Below, in pieces: positions 11,279 to 23,993 of a stretch of DNA of 64,000 nucleotides. Position numbers and translations under genes: made by a program. The notes under the pieces are model-generated. The model saw only the letters and a list, made by a program, of their open reading frames with translations, was not told the origin of the DNA and made no database searches. Source of the stretch: Phlebopus portentosus (lineage: Eukaryota; Basidiomycota; Agaricomycetes; Boletales; Boletinellaceae). Numbering within the stretch: position 1 is the first letter of the stretch; each line of letters opens with the position of its first letter. Location of the stretch: assembly GCA_037892935.1 (NCBI GenBank), contig JAYXKI010000004.1:1426001-1490000 (forward strand), written 5' to 3'.

Positions 11279-14200
11279 ATGGATGTCATTCAGGATATTC
11301 GTCGGAGCTTAGAGCTTGACAAGGAAGTCCCGTCCGTACTCTCTGAGTGCGTCGAGCGCTCCCTAGAACTGTGAGCTCTCTGGGAGCTTGTCCTTGATTA
11401 AATCTGACCTGGCACGCTCAGCATGACCGACCAACTGTATAACGCGGATACACACTTCCTCCTCGAGCTCGTGCAGAATGCAGAAGACAATGAGTACAAG
11501 GAAGCGATACCCACGTTGCGCATAAGCATCACCGACTACGCCATCACGTTGAGCTGCAATGAAGCGGGCTTCTCGGAGTCTAACGTCCGTGCCATTTGCA
11601 AAATCGGTGCAAGTACGAAGAAGAATATCTCCGGTTTCATCGGTATGATCTGTGCTTGCAGTTTCTTGTGATAGCTAGGCTTACCTTCATAATCGCAGGT
11701 GAGAAAGGAATAGGCAAGCATACTCTTTCGATCCATGCCGGCTTGGTTAAACTAATGGTGTGTGTATCAGGCTTCAAGTCCGTATTCAAAATTGCAGATA
11801 TCGTGCACGTTGCGTCCGGACCGTATACATTCAAGTTCGACCGGAAAGAGAGGCTTGGAATGATAGCACCTATCTGGGACCCTTCTAGGAAGTCAAAGTC
11901 CGGATGGACGACTTTCTACCTGGACCTCTCATCCCGACAGAAACGCCAGATCACTGCATTCAATGACATGATATCCGCAATAAAGCCTTCCCTACTTCTC
12001 TTCCTTACAAAGCTACGTTCCATTGAACTCGAGATCAAAATCGACAGCAAAGGAGCGACCAGATCGATTAACATCGAGCGTACAGACCTCGAAATGGGGT
12101 TCATCCAACTTACCCATACCGAGAATGGAGTTCTTCTGCTCAAGGATGTGTATTTCATGTTCAAGCGAACCATAGATATGTCCAACGTGCCTAATGACAC
12201 AAGAAGAGGTGCTGACAGTACCGAAATTATTCTTGCCTTTCCCGTCGACGAGAATCAGCAGCCACGTGTTCGCCCGCAAGATGTGCATGCATTCCTTCCC
12301 GTTCGAAAATTTGGCTTTAACGTGAGTTGTACTGACAGATTATCTCAGGCATGTTAATTGCAATGGATATATAGTTCGTAATCCACGGTGATTTCCTAAC
12401 GTCATCAAGCAGGGAAGACATACTTGTCGACTCACTTTGGAATTTGAATATCCGAAATACTATCGTCGACACTTTTATTGCCGCTATTCAATCTTTTCAG
12501 GATCGAAGCGGTCTGCGCGATAAATGGATACGATACCTGCCGAATGGAATCGTTTATCCATTCTTCTCTCCAGTCGAAAAAGGACTCGTCGAAACTCTCA
12601 AGACAATGCAGGTCGTCAAGGACCATAACGAAGTTCTCCGACGCCCTAACGATGTCCTTCGCATCCCATCTATATATCGCTACAAAGCAGGCCCGTTAAT
12701 CGAAGAAAGGTTTATGAAGTTTTGGTATCTGTCGGACGAATACGATGCATCTACAGATATACCAGTGCTTGAGCGGCTTGGTGTTCGCACAATGACATCA
12801 GAAGACTTTCTGTCGGCCGTCGCTGCTATGGATACAGCGTACCTTTCAAGGCGCGACAATGCATGGCATGAAACTGTATGCCTCGAGTTGTCCCGAAATT
12901 ATCAACTGAGCCGATCTCAGTTTAATAAATACATGTCGGAAGCGAGAATTCTGCCACTAGATGATGGGTCTTGGTCACAAGTACGCGACGCCTCGAAATT
13001 TGTGTTCGAGTCAGACGTCAGCAGAATACCTAATCACGTTAATCTCCGTCGGATCCATCACCGAGTCCATCCATCTTCATCCTCTCGGCAATATGAACTA
13101 TATCGCATTCTGGGTGTGCGCCAGGTAGATCTGGTTTATATTGCCGAGAGGATACTTGACTACAAGGGCCCGCTTTCGGTACAGCAACACGTCTCCAATG
13201 CATCATTTTTCTTCGTCAATCGCTTCTCAAGTCCGGAACTACCGTCCCCTTCTGATCGCCTCCTCGTTGTCAACGAAGGTGGAACGACGAGCACTGGAAA
13301 TAAGTTGTATCTGGATTTGCCCGACGATCAGGGAATGCTGCGCCGCATTCTTCCCTCTCCTGCTCGTTTCGTTCACTCCGCGTACATTCAAGGATTCGAA
13401 AATCGCCAGAGAAAAGATTGGCTCCGTTGGCTCCACGATGAACTTCACCTAAATACAGCTCCTCGCGTTATCAGCATGCATTTATCTCCAGAATTTAAGA
13501 AAATGCTAACGACAGCAAGGCTTTCGGAGACTCTCAAAGCTCTCAAATACTTCTGGACCCGTTTGCCAGTTCGGTCAGGTGTAACATGGCTCAAGGAGCT
13601 TGGGCAGCATCCTGTTTCGCAGGACGATGGTACACGATGCACCCTTGATTCCATGTGCTTGAAGAGAGGCATGATGTCCAGATGCAGCGGGATTTCCTTT
13701 GTTCCGGTAGCTGATCCCGAGTCCAGTTCCTGGGACTTCCTCCGCTTGGTTGGCGTGACTGTGGAACCAGATGTCGCATTTTTTGTAAAGTTGCTCATTC
13801 AATACCAAAGCCAAGACTTGATCAACGAGAAAGAAGTGGTACAGGTTTATAAGCAGCTTGATGCTCGCTTTTACGAGGATGAGGCACGTATCATGTAAGT
13901 AGATCGAGCTATATTTCCCTACAGCAGACTTCCTTACTCTTCTTGCAATGTCCGTAGTGCGGCTTTCCGCGAACATCCCTTGATTTATGTGCGTGACGCA
14001 GCGAAGGGGCCAAATTGGAGACGCATGTCCGATGTCTACTGGAACGGGCCCAAGGCCATGACTTCAAAAACTGCACTTCAACGTGTATATGGTGAACTCG
14101 GAGAATTCTTTCAGGAGAAGCTGGGATTGATAGATGCTCCTCCCACGGTTCTGGTTGATGAACTCAAGATTCTTGCTGAAGAATGGAAGGATAAATGCAT

Positions 14201-16151
14201 TAGGAAGGATGTGCACAAGACCGTCAGCGCAATGATCGTCAAAATCTCACGCTTGGTAGAGAGTAGAGCGCTGAACGAATCGTCAGCAAAGCCTTTATTG
14301 CAGCTTTCCATCTTCCCCACGCGTTACTCTGAGACAGGAATACGGTTGCAGAAACTAAGGGACATTTATATTCCCGACTACACAGGGTATTACGCCAGAC
14401 TATTCCGAGATAAAGTCCCGCTGCTAGAGCTCTCCGACACCGAATCTGGCCTACCAATAATCAATGACTTGCTTCAGCTCGCTTCTGATGACATGCTGCA
14501 CTACTTGGATAAATGCATCGATCACAAGATGGAACTGCGGGGATCGCCGAGGCTTCACGGTGATCTCACCGCTACCTATTGCGGGAGATACCGGGATTTC
14601 GAGAGGTGAGCTTTCATGCGAATTCGCTACGAGTCATATTAGATCTTTTCAATACAGACTCGTTTACGACAATAAAAAGCACACCGATAGACATTTGGAA
14701 TATCTTTCTAAACTCAAAGAGATGTCCGTCTTCGCGGTTGATGGAATTTCTTCAGAATTCTCTATTCACGATTTATGTGCCATCTCAACGGATACGGAGC
14801 TGGTGCAAATTCGCGAAGACGAGTCCTCAATAATCGCTTACGTTAGCGAATCAGCCTTACATCCAATTGGCGAGAATACGATACATAAAGTCTACCATGG
14901 CATATGCAAGCGTTTGGCAGACATGCTCGGCTGCAACTTCGAACTTCTCCTGCTGTGCGTGACTCTCCCGAGCGAGGTCTTCGACACCATCTTGAGAGAG
15001 AAAGGAATCGGCAGCGTTGTCATGCACCCCGCAGACGCAAATGATGAATGGTTGCAGATGCACATCTCCGGAGTTTCATCGTCCATAACGTCCAAATTTT
15101 CTGCAAGGTTGTCACGTCGTGGCGATAGTCATGATCAAAACCGTCATCGTATGGTATCTTCGAGCGATATTTCTTCAATAGGTCGCTTCTCCATGACATC
15201 CCTAGAGACCGAGATAGACCTGGTGATGCAGACCATTCCGGAATTCTCAAATTCATCACATCTTGTGATTCGCTCCAGAAGAATGATTTCCGCTAACCTA
15301 TCCCGCTTCGTGGCATCAACGGCGCGATACGCGACGATGCCACTTACCGAGTCGTTGCTGCCGGATGTACTCGGTTACGGAAAGCGGTCTACAGACGCTC
15401 AATATCCGATTGAAAATCAGTCTTACGCACATGAGATTCCTCTGTCCACGCATCATATCTCGATCAGTGCATCAGATATCGGCTTCAGAGCTCCATCTAT
15501 CTGTAGCCCCGCCCTTCCTCAGCCTTCATTCTATCAGCAAGTAAACGGTTTCCTTGGCGAGCGCTATGTATCGTAGTTGATTTTCCAGAGAGATCGTAAA
15601 TACTGACAATATCCTGCCAGGTTTACGAGTTACTGTCGACCATCATAGGTCCTACCTTTGGTCCTCAAAACTGGACAAGCGAACTTCGTCGTCTCCATCC
15701 AGGCTTTGATGCATTTGAAGGATCGAGCTTGGCTGATTTCACTTACAAGGATTGTGAAGGTATTCTAACGGGTCATTTGTTTAAAGATGACCCAGACACG
15801 GTCGAGCAATGGAACGGGGTCCATCCGACGTATCATATCGAAGTGAAGGCGACATCGAGTGGATCTCGTGAGCCATTCTCAATGAGCCAGCGACAGCTGC
15901 AAATCGTGATTCGTTTCTTTATTCCTTGTGTCAGCTTACTTACGACGGCGTTTCAGGGCTTATCAATGTTTTACACCTATGACAAGCCTGCCGAAGACGG
16001 AGAGAAACACGTCTACGTTCTAATTCGGGTATGGGACGTTAGGAACCCGTCGCCAAGGTCTCATGCAATCTATGTGGATCCGCTACACTGCATCCTGAAC
16101 GATAGCTTGAAGATAGTATCAGAAAAGTTAGAACTTATGGTGGGCGAGTAA
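11279..16151 (+). CDS. NO VEIN-like protein: GHKL (HSP90/sacsin-type) ATPase plus C-terminal DUF3883
   Basis: Nine exons (11279-11370, 11422-11642, 11699-11713, 11771-12321, 12375-13894, 13958-14605, 14658-15567, 15621-15905, 15957-16151) give one frame of 1478 residues. Residues 46-54 (ELVQNAEDN) are the GHKL N-box for Mg-ATP. Residues 105-115 (GEKGIGFKSVF) are the glycine-rich lid motif, carried by a 15 bp micro-exon followed by a GC-AG intron. The middle has no named domain. The C-terminus (about 1315-1450) matches DUF3883/NOV_C: GERYVYELL, ADFTYKDCEG and HIEVKAT, an E-x-K pattern like that of PD-(D/E)XK nuclease folds. ATP hydrolysis is expected, substrate unknown. Intron 8 (15906-15956, 51 bp) is a multiple of three and open, so its retention is possible. 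Confidence 0.85.
11699..11713 (+). other. 15 bp micro-exon encoding part of the GHKL lid motif
   Basis: Only by keeping these 15 bases between a GT-AG intron (11643-11698) and a GC-AG intron (11714-11770, donor GCAAGC) does the frame give the conserved GEKGIGFKSVF. Skipping the exon removes five residues of the ATP lid without shifting the frame. Confidence 0.75.
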
Positions 16152-18676
16152 GATGCGTCGTCTAGGAGTCTGTCAAACTTTCATTGTGTACTTAACTGAA
16201 TCTTGTACCTTGCACCGTCGATTCTTGAAATGGCTGCTATTGTGTATCTTTCTGAATCCAAAGCAAATTGTGCTCCTCGATGAAGTCCGATCCATGTATC
16301 TCGGGTAGATTGTTTCGCCTTGAAGCTCGAGCTGCTTCAATAGAAGAGACCGTATCGTAAGCTGTTTCAGCCTTGACAAATATGCATGTACTGTAGAAAC
16401 CATTTGAATAGATTCAAGCGACTCATTTAAATCATTGCAGAATACATGACAGGTAGGCATTGACTTTGAAGCACAGTCACACTCGAGAAGAGGTCGGAGA
16501 GCACTCAGCAACCGGTAGCTCCATTGCGTTCACCCACTTGTGAAGGGAATATAGAGGAAAACACATGAGTCGATGCATGGAACCTGGTAAGGAGAGAATG
16601 ATATAAACTGCTCGTCAATCGCGATGCTTCCTAGGATATACCAGAGAATCTCTGATGACGTCGGCGGGAAAGCACGCCATGTACTCAGTGACCGTTCTTG
16701 GCATCCTGGAGGCATACAGAGATCGATAGCAGGGACATGATCAGCACAGACAGATTATTCAGAATATGATTGATCGAAAAGCCGGGAACTGACAAAGCCG
16801 AGTCAGTTGCGTGTCACTCCCTACTCAACACCGAAGCTTAAGGTTGCTAGGATATTCTATTCGTTCACCGCGAAGAGGAAGCCCAGAAACCAGTGAGAAG
16901 TCAGAGGGAAAGCAGCGCAAAGACGAGGGACATGGTGGGTGATGATCACGATGTGGAGCCTTGAAGTTGTCAGTGAGTGAGACAAGTTTAGGGGTTATCA
17001 GTCCCTGAGGACAAGAATGATGAAATAATGAGCACAAAGATCTCAATAGGCGCCGATCGGCATCGTCCGTACTGGACCCTCAAATTTCCCTATATGGTAT
17101 AGTTCTTTGTGTACACGTAGACTGTACGTACCTGTAAATTCTCAAAGCTAACTTGAAGCACTTCAGCTCCCGAATCTATGCATTAGTTCAACATGGCTCG
17201 TGGCGATGGATCAGTCTCTGTGTCACGGATCGATTTGTGCATTGACCAGCCGACATATATAGAAACCCTTTCAATTTCTGTTCGCACACATTGCACGTTC
17301 TCTCTGAGCAACCCTAATAAGAATGTACTCAGTCTTGTGAATGTAGTAGAAGACTCATATTCGTGTACCTAATAAGAATGTACTACAAACGAATGTAAGG
17401 ACATAATACTGTGCAATAGTATAAAGAATTCTCACCTCAGTCTTGTGAATGTAGTAGAAGACTGAGGTGTTACAACGAGCGGCTGGTAGTCTATAAAGTA
17501 AACAAGAAAGAAAATGTAGACTATAATGAAATACGGCGATCACGACGATCGAATCTCAACAAACCCAGAAGGTATGTTCTGTTTACGTTGCAGTGATCGC
17601 TGGTGTACGATAACTACAATACAATATACCTTCTTTTCTTTTCTCGAGCAAGCGCTTGTGGAAGGCGATCGACGGGATCAGCGGAATCGACGTGGACGCA
17701 GGGGCGGAGTATGCCGATGACGGGTACAGGTACAAGTCAGACACGACAGCATCATTATGATCACCGAGGTTCTTCTAATCCAACGGGGGCCAGCCTCCAT
17801 TCTCCGTCGTCCGAGACAGATTTGATTTTTTTTTATCACCCAGATTGCACTAGATCAGATGACTGGAAAATCGAATGGGTTGGCTTGTTTTTCCATATCG
17901 ATTTGAGCCCACAAAGGCTATGGACGGAGAACTCCGCGTGGACAAACCCACTACCGTGCAGTATTCAATCAAGAAAGACAGTAGAGTGAACGACGCGGAA
18001 CGCCCGTTGAACATCTCCTTACTGCGCAGAGTTGAAAGAACAGTGCTCTGCCTGCCTCAAGCTCTGCTAAGACGCTGATAAACAAACCTCTCTGCAACAT
18101 GAGACATCACTCGCCACTTTCGGACATCCCACGATTACGTCTGCAATATTTTAACCAGGCCGCCGTGGACGATCTGTTGTGCCTCTCTGCTGTGCTCCTG
18201 GTCCATACGCCCCGTTCCCTGTGGATTTCGCATACGCATCGCCACTTTCGTCTTCTCTGGATTGAGCACGGGAGCTTCTCCGCCTTCTAGGTTTGCCACA
18301 TACAATACAACCGTAGAAATAACCAACCCATCCGCCTCCTCCGCAAAGGATCGGAATGCTTCCGGAGCCTCTCGGTTTGGGAATTCCCGGAGGATTTTCA
18401 ATGACTATGATTTCCTCCGGCTCAACGATTGCCATACTCTTGGGCCTCGAACGGATTTTAGGATTACAAACGTATTCTATCAAAGACCAAGAATTAATTT
18501 GCCCTTCTTTCTCCTTACTGGTAACTGTATACCAAATACTTCTAATAACAGACTGTAGCATGTCATCACCAGAACTGACCTCTTTGCGATCCTGTATGTA
18601 TACATTCCTTCTGTGAGAACATCGGTCCCGTTAAACATACTCCAAATCCCTGGAATCATGAAAAGCGACTTTCTTA
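16152..18676. other. Intergenic, no supported gene
   Basis: Minus-strand ORFs at 16173-16511, 16530-16715 and 18151-18561 and plus-strand ORFs at 17603-17989 have no recognisable family. The 16.2-16.7 kb pair could be a decayed gene (a stretch like EILWYILGSI recalls an F-box), but this is too weak to call. Short direct and inverted repeats lie at 17.3-17.5 kb. Confidence 0.35.
17328..17469. repeat. Tandemly repeated short hairpin
   Basis: A 26 bp word beginning CAGTCTTGTGAATGTAGTAG occurs twice about 105 bp apart, and AATAAGAATGTACT also occurs twice. In the second copy (about 17433-17469) the word forms a 12 bp perfect stem, CACCTCAGTCTT with AAGACTGAGGTG, around a 13 base loop. In the first copy the stem is eroded. 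It may be a local duplication of a small foldback element. Confidence 0.5.
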
Positions 18677-21600
18677 TCAACCCGACTCTTCTGCGTTCAT
18701 CGTATTCGTCCAGTCCTTCCACTGAGGAAGATCCTTCCATGCGGATGACTTGAGTCGTCCATCGCAGTCGTTCGTCGTCATGGTGCTTTCCGATGCAACG
18801 TGACAGGAACAACACCTGTGGTCTGGAGGTACCCACAACAGCAGACCTCCGTCCAGCGTTCGAATCCATCCGTCATCCGATACGTAAAGCGGGTTGGATG
18901 AATACATGAGAGGCTGTGTCGTAAAAGACTTCCACGATGAGATGGGCCACCATTTCGGAATAGATACAAAGCAACGTCTCTCTATATCCCAGCGGCTTTC
19001 GCCTCGAAACAAGATACCAGCTGGACTACCATTCATCGCATTCCAGAACCGAATTGTCTTGTCCCAAGAGGCCGAGACGACCCTGTTACCATCTCGAGAA
19101 AACCCGACGTCGACGATGCCATCCTCGTGCCCCCTCAAAGGCTCTCCAATTGGTTCGCCAGTATGTGCATTCCAGATTCGAACTGACTTGTCATCTGAAC
19201 CCGAGACAATCCTGCTACCGTCAGGTGAATACGCAACACAGCGGACTCGATACTCATGGCCCTCGAGGGGATACCCAATAAGATCAGCATTCTGTGCATC
19301 CAATATCCGAAGCGTGCCATCATGAGATCCAGTGACAATGCATCTCCCATCTGAAGAGCGTGCCGCCGCAAAGATGGCCCACTCTTGTTTAGTCCGCGAT
19401 TCGGCAACAAGGGCGCCAATCTGAACGTCCCAGATTCGTATCCTACCATCCCAATGCCCCGAGACGATTTCGCTTCCGCCCGGAGCGAATACGACAGCGG
19501 AGAATACCGAGCTTGATTCCAGCCGAAAAATGAGCCTGCCATTCTGCGCATCCCAAATCTTCACTGTCCCGTCAAATGACCCGGAAGCGAATTTGGTGCC
19601 GTTAGGAGAGTACTTGAGATCACTGATCCAATCTGTGTGCCCCTTGATTTTCCCGCCGATCCGATCCCCTGTCATTCCGTCCCAAAACTCCAACGTCCCA
19701 TTTCCGCTTCCAGAAACGATTTTCTTTCCCTCTGGAGAGCGTGCGGTGCAGAATATATCGGTTGCGGAGCTAAGGTTGGTAACGCTCGGATCGGACCTTG
19801 GGAAGCTTTCAAAGGCTAGCTTTGGTACGCGAGGCCTGGTACCGCCATGTATCGGTGAGTCCGAAGGCAGCCACACAAGCCCTGAAGCATAGGTGTGACA
19901 AATATTCGACATCATCGCTGGTTCAAATACCGAGATAAAATCGTATAGAACTGTGATAGCGCGGAGAATACTCTCGTCATCCTGGAACAAGTCCAAAATC
20001 TTAAGAAGCATCGTATTACAGTCCGTAGGATGGCTCACCTCGTAGAAGTTTGCACATTTCCTGAGGATTATCTTCCCCGCTTGCAAACTACCGATCAAGC
20101 CGAGAATCTCTATCCAATGCAAAGCCTTTGGAAAGCTCAGAATCTGCAAAACCTTGCCTCTAAAAGACCGAGAGTCTCCTGTGATAGCAATCAAGTCCAT
20201 CCAGCTCAAACTAGAGCACCGAAGAAATCCCGAGATATTCTCCACGACCTCGTAACTCAGGTGCTCCACGTCACCGTTCAGTAGATGAGTAGGCTCAAGG
20301 CCGCAGATGTTCATCCGAAGGCCCGAAAGCATAGAGCGAAGACAATTTTGCGTCAGACCATGGCTCAAAGATTTTACCTCGACACAAAGAGATCCAGATC
20401 TCTGCTTGTCCGAAATAAAACCCAAAAAATCGGTGGGTGGTACAACTATGTGGATTCTGGTTGCCTCGTCTCTCAATAAAATGGGAAACAAGGAAGCGAT
20501 GGTCGCGTCGAGAACTTCTAGGGTGATGTTTCTCTTGATCAAATGCATGAATGGAAGAACTTCTACGGTGGTAGGACTGGAGAAAGCGATGCACGACACA
20601 ACCACAAGTACGTCTCGGATCAGTGGAAGTGATTCTTCCTTGAAACCTCCTACAAACAAGACTCCAAAGAGAGCCGTGAGGAAGATCTGGTCCATCCATG
20701 ATTGTCCTGACGTGTCGCGCTGTATGGTCAAAATGTGCGGGCTGATCCATGTACTCGCTTTGCTAAGTGCAAGTCGGATCCAAGAGGACAAACTAAAGAC
20801 TTTGTATTCCAATGCATGGTATCCTTCCGTTGCGAGGTTTGCGGCTTTCGTGCAGTAACGTAAAAAGACGGCGATATCGAGCTGCAGGTCTACGACTGGG
20901 CTATTGATATCAAGCTCCTGGTAGGCCGTTCCCCACAGAAGGTCAAACTGAAGCGGTTTCCTGCTACTAATGAACACATTGAGCCAAGGAACCATCCCAG
21001 CGACATCCCTGATGAATTTGACAAGCAATCGCCATTTTGGAATGGAATCGCAGCATTCATCTGGCGCATCTAGAACGATGACCAATGGCTTATGTGGAGG
21101 AGGTAGGAACTCTCTCGGATTGCTCTCAGAAAGCTTTGTGATTGGACCTTTGAGGAGAATGTCAAATTGTGCTTGTAAGCTGGAGTGTATGCTTCGTTCG
21201 GCGTTCCCTTGCAGGATATCAAGAACGATGGAACGATAGCTCGCGTGCCACTTGGCTAGCTGATACGCTATTGTGGGTATAATCCTCTCCGAGATCCGGT
21301 GCTCATTGGCATCACTGTCATAAATGAAACATCCTGCGAGTCGATTTTCTTCGTCGAGGCGTTGAGCGACTGTGTGGGTTATCGTTGTCTTCCCAGATCC
21401 CTCTGGACCATGAAGCCAGAGAATCTTCGAACCCGATTCCATCCATTGTTCTATCGTTTGAAACGTGTTTTGTCTTGTCCCTTCCAAACACGACTTCTCC
21501 GAGCTATAAAACGCCGGAAGAACGGGACGTAAGAGGGTGAGAAGCATGTTCTCGGTATGAGTCTCTGTGGTAGTGTCTAGCATAGCTTGAAAAAATTGCA

Positions 21601-22959
21601 GGAATATCTTACGCACCTATCCTTAGTACGGTTTTCCACATCTCCGTTTTGACGCACCAATCGAAAACGTCTTTCAGCTTCTTGAACTCCTTTTTATAAT
21701 CATCAATTTCTTCCGTTCGATCATTTAGGAGGTTTCCTGAAAAATAGACCTTGTTAGCCTCAACAACTAGAATACACTCTGTCTCTTGCTTCGTACCGAG
21801 GACGTTATTCGACGAATACTCAATTATCGCTCTAGCGATCTTCCCGAAAGCCGAGAGCAGAGAATTTACAGTCTGTTCGGTCAGATTACCCTTCAAGCGT
21901 CCCATCGGAACCTCGGTAAAAGGTAGAAAATTTGATATTTCCGCGATCAGAGTAGTCGCTGCCTCGTGACACTCCCTCTGCTTTCGGCATGTCTAATAAA
22001 TTTAGCGCCGTCAACATAAGCCCTGCACGACATACAGTTTGGACCACCTCGTATAGCATTGTAGCCGCTGTCACTGCCGCCGCTAGTGCAGGATGTATCT
22101 ATAATATAATCAGAGCTATGTACGAAATATCTTGAAATTAAAGGCCAACATTTGTGACGGAATCCGTGATGCTGATGATCCGGTTAAGCGTCTCGCACAC
22201 CTCATTGAATCGCTCAAGGAATAGCTTCATGTTTGACAACCGACATTGTGCTTCCGCCACGAGATGACGAATCAGATCAATGAACTACAGCATACTGTTC
22301 AGGGCCCCGATACAGTACCTCAGGCAACTAAGTAACTTACTGGTCCCGCAGCCTCGCAACAAACATTGATTATCAAAGCTTCGTCATTTGGTTCTGTGAG
22401 AACAAGTTTATGAGTCTAGGTTGGAAGTTCCCAACTTATCCTACCATCAATCACAAAAACGGGCTTCATGAACATGTCATCCACGGCGATATTGATGTTG
22501 ACAACATCTGATTTTCGAAGCGTGTGATGTTCTCGAATAACGAGTGTAAAATGCGACTGTGGTATAGACGGGAACTGTCTGTGCACGGCAATGAGAGTCT
22601 AGCAAGCGAACAGGCGATGCAACGACAGGTCACTCACCTCTCAACGTTCCAAATGATCTCCTTGTCCTTCTCATACAGTGGAGACTTTAACGTCTCGTCC
22701 TTTCCGGCTTTGATTCTGAGAGAGATGGGACGCTTTGACCGTTCGGCCTTGTATACAACCTCGATTGCTGCGAATGGCGGCCCTTATTGTCAGCTCCTGT
22801 TAGAGACCATAAATGAAATCAATACCTTTGACGTGCACCGTGCTGGAAAAGGAGGAGCAGTGAATCTACGGATAGAATACATAGAATAAGGAAAGTACGC
22901 ACTTCGTCATCCTGGCCGGTTCCAGCGCAGTAGGGTTACTTTCCGGAGGAACGAGCATG
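18677..22959 (-). CDS. NLR protein: C2-like N-terminus, NACHT NTPase, WD40 repeats
   Basis: Ten exons (22959-22903, 22865-22826, 22782-22638, 22578-22445, 22393-22341, 22284-22150, 22098-22036, 21992-21797, 21736-21617, 21585-18677) join in frame to 1283 residues. Residues 1-150 resemble the C2-like start of basidiomycete STAND proteins (HVKGPPFAAIEVVYKAERSK). A helical linker follows (FIDLIRHLVAEAQCRL, AEISNFLPF). The NACHT domain has Walker A GPEGSGKT at 374-381 and Walker B IVLDAPDE at 484-491. About 945-1200 holds roughly six WD40 repeats (VSGSDDKSVRIWNAHTG and similar), diverged from one another rather than near-identical. Such NLRs sense a ligand through the repeats and oligomerise through NACHT in fungal non-self recognition. 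The gene is intact. Exon 6 has a weak GTTGGC donor. Confidence 0.88.
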
Positions 22960-23053
22960 CTACCATCCACTCTTGATGAAGTTGACCAGAGGAAAATGAT
23001 GGTAGTCCCGGAGTTTGGAACTCTATCAAAAGTTTTTTCACGCACGCTGATAT

Positions 23054-23067
23054 AATCATATATATAT
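23054..23067 (-). promoter_or_regulatory. TATA-like run upstream of the NLR gene
   Basis: An alternating TATATATA run lies about 100 bp before the ATG at 22959 on the minus strand, consistent with a core promoter. Confidence 0.4.
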
Positions 23068-23993
23068 AACTTTGGTCAAATCAGGAGTCAGCCGAGTTGA
23101 GACCTGAAAGATGTCTGCTGACCTTCACAATACAGACAACAACCGTCATTTGGGAGCAGGAGACCACGACATGCCATTTTCCTATCGCCTATGAGCAGAG
23201 ACGTATTGGTTTCGTGACATCCTGAGTGAAATCTGGGGTCGTAACAACTTGAATAGACATACCCTTTTAAGGAGCTGGTAATTTATTGACAAAGGTGTGC
23301 AAGAGGTATCCAAGAACAATGCCATTATGAATTCTTTACAGATAGGACAGTCGGTGAATCACCTTAATATATCTTGTTGATGGACTGGAAGGCGAAACGG
23401 TAAAATCGGAAAGGATGAAGAAGGGATCGACAAGATCGACATATTGCAAGATCTGTGGATGACGTAACGTCATGAATGATCCGTCCGTATTGATTGAAAC
23501 CTCACTGGAGAATTCCGTACATGAATATTTCAAGGCTTTGTTGTTCGTTCTCTGTCGGACAGCACTTGAAAATTCATACCCATGACCCGAGTGGTGTCAT
23601 ACTGAAGTTGCATGGACACGACATGACTTGCATAAAAGTGTGCCAATTACGATCACTTTCGATATCCGGCTGTCTGAGCAGAGGGCGCAGACGAAGTATT
23701 CGAGCACACAGCCAGTAGAATTAACACTACAAGACAAGAAGAACATGAAGAATAGACAATATACTTATTTACAGGAGTTTAATGCTTTGAACGGTACAGA
23801 CGCGAGGCTATGAATTAGAATGTTATACAACATCGAACAGTCAGGCTGCGAATGGCTATCGAATAAACCGAGACAAAAGAATATTAATATTAAGACAGAC
23901 CTCCAAGACACGTGCCCGACACATTACTGGGCTGAAACCGGGATTGCAATGTTTGTCTCTACCGGTCCTTCAATATTACGTGCATATATTCTA
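23068..23993. other. Intergenic, nothing recognised
   Basis: Only small ORFs without resemblance (23336-23533 minus, 23494-23813 plus). This is the NLR upstream flank and the lectin-gene 3' flank. Confidence 0.35.

Noticed and set aside
18894..20858. Plus-strand ORFs of 60-183 codons opposite the NLR gene
   Set aside because: They are antisense shadows of the WD40 and NACHT coding sequence.
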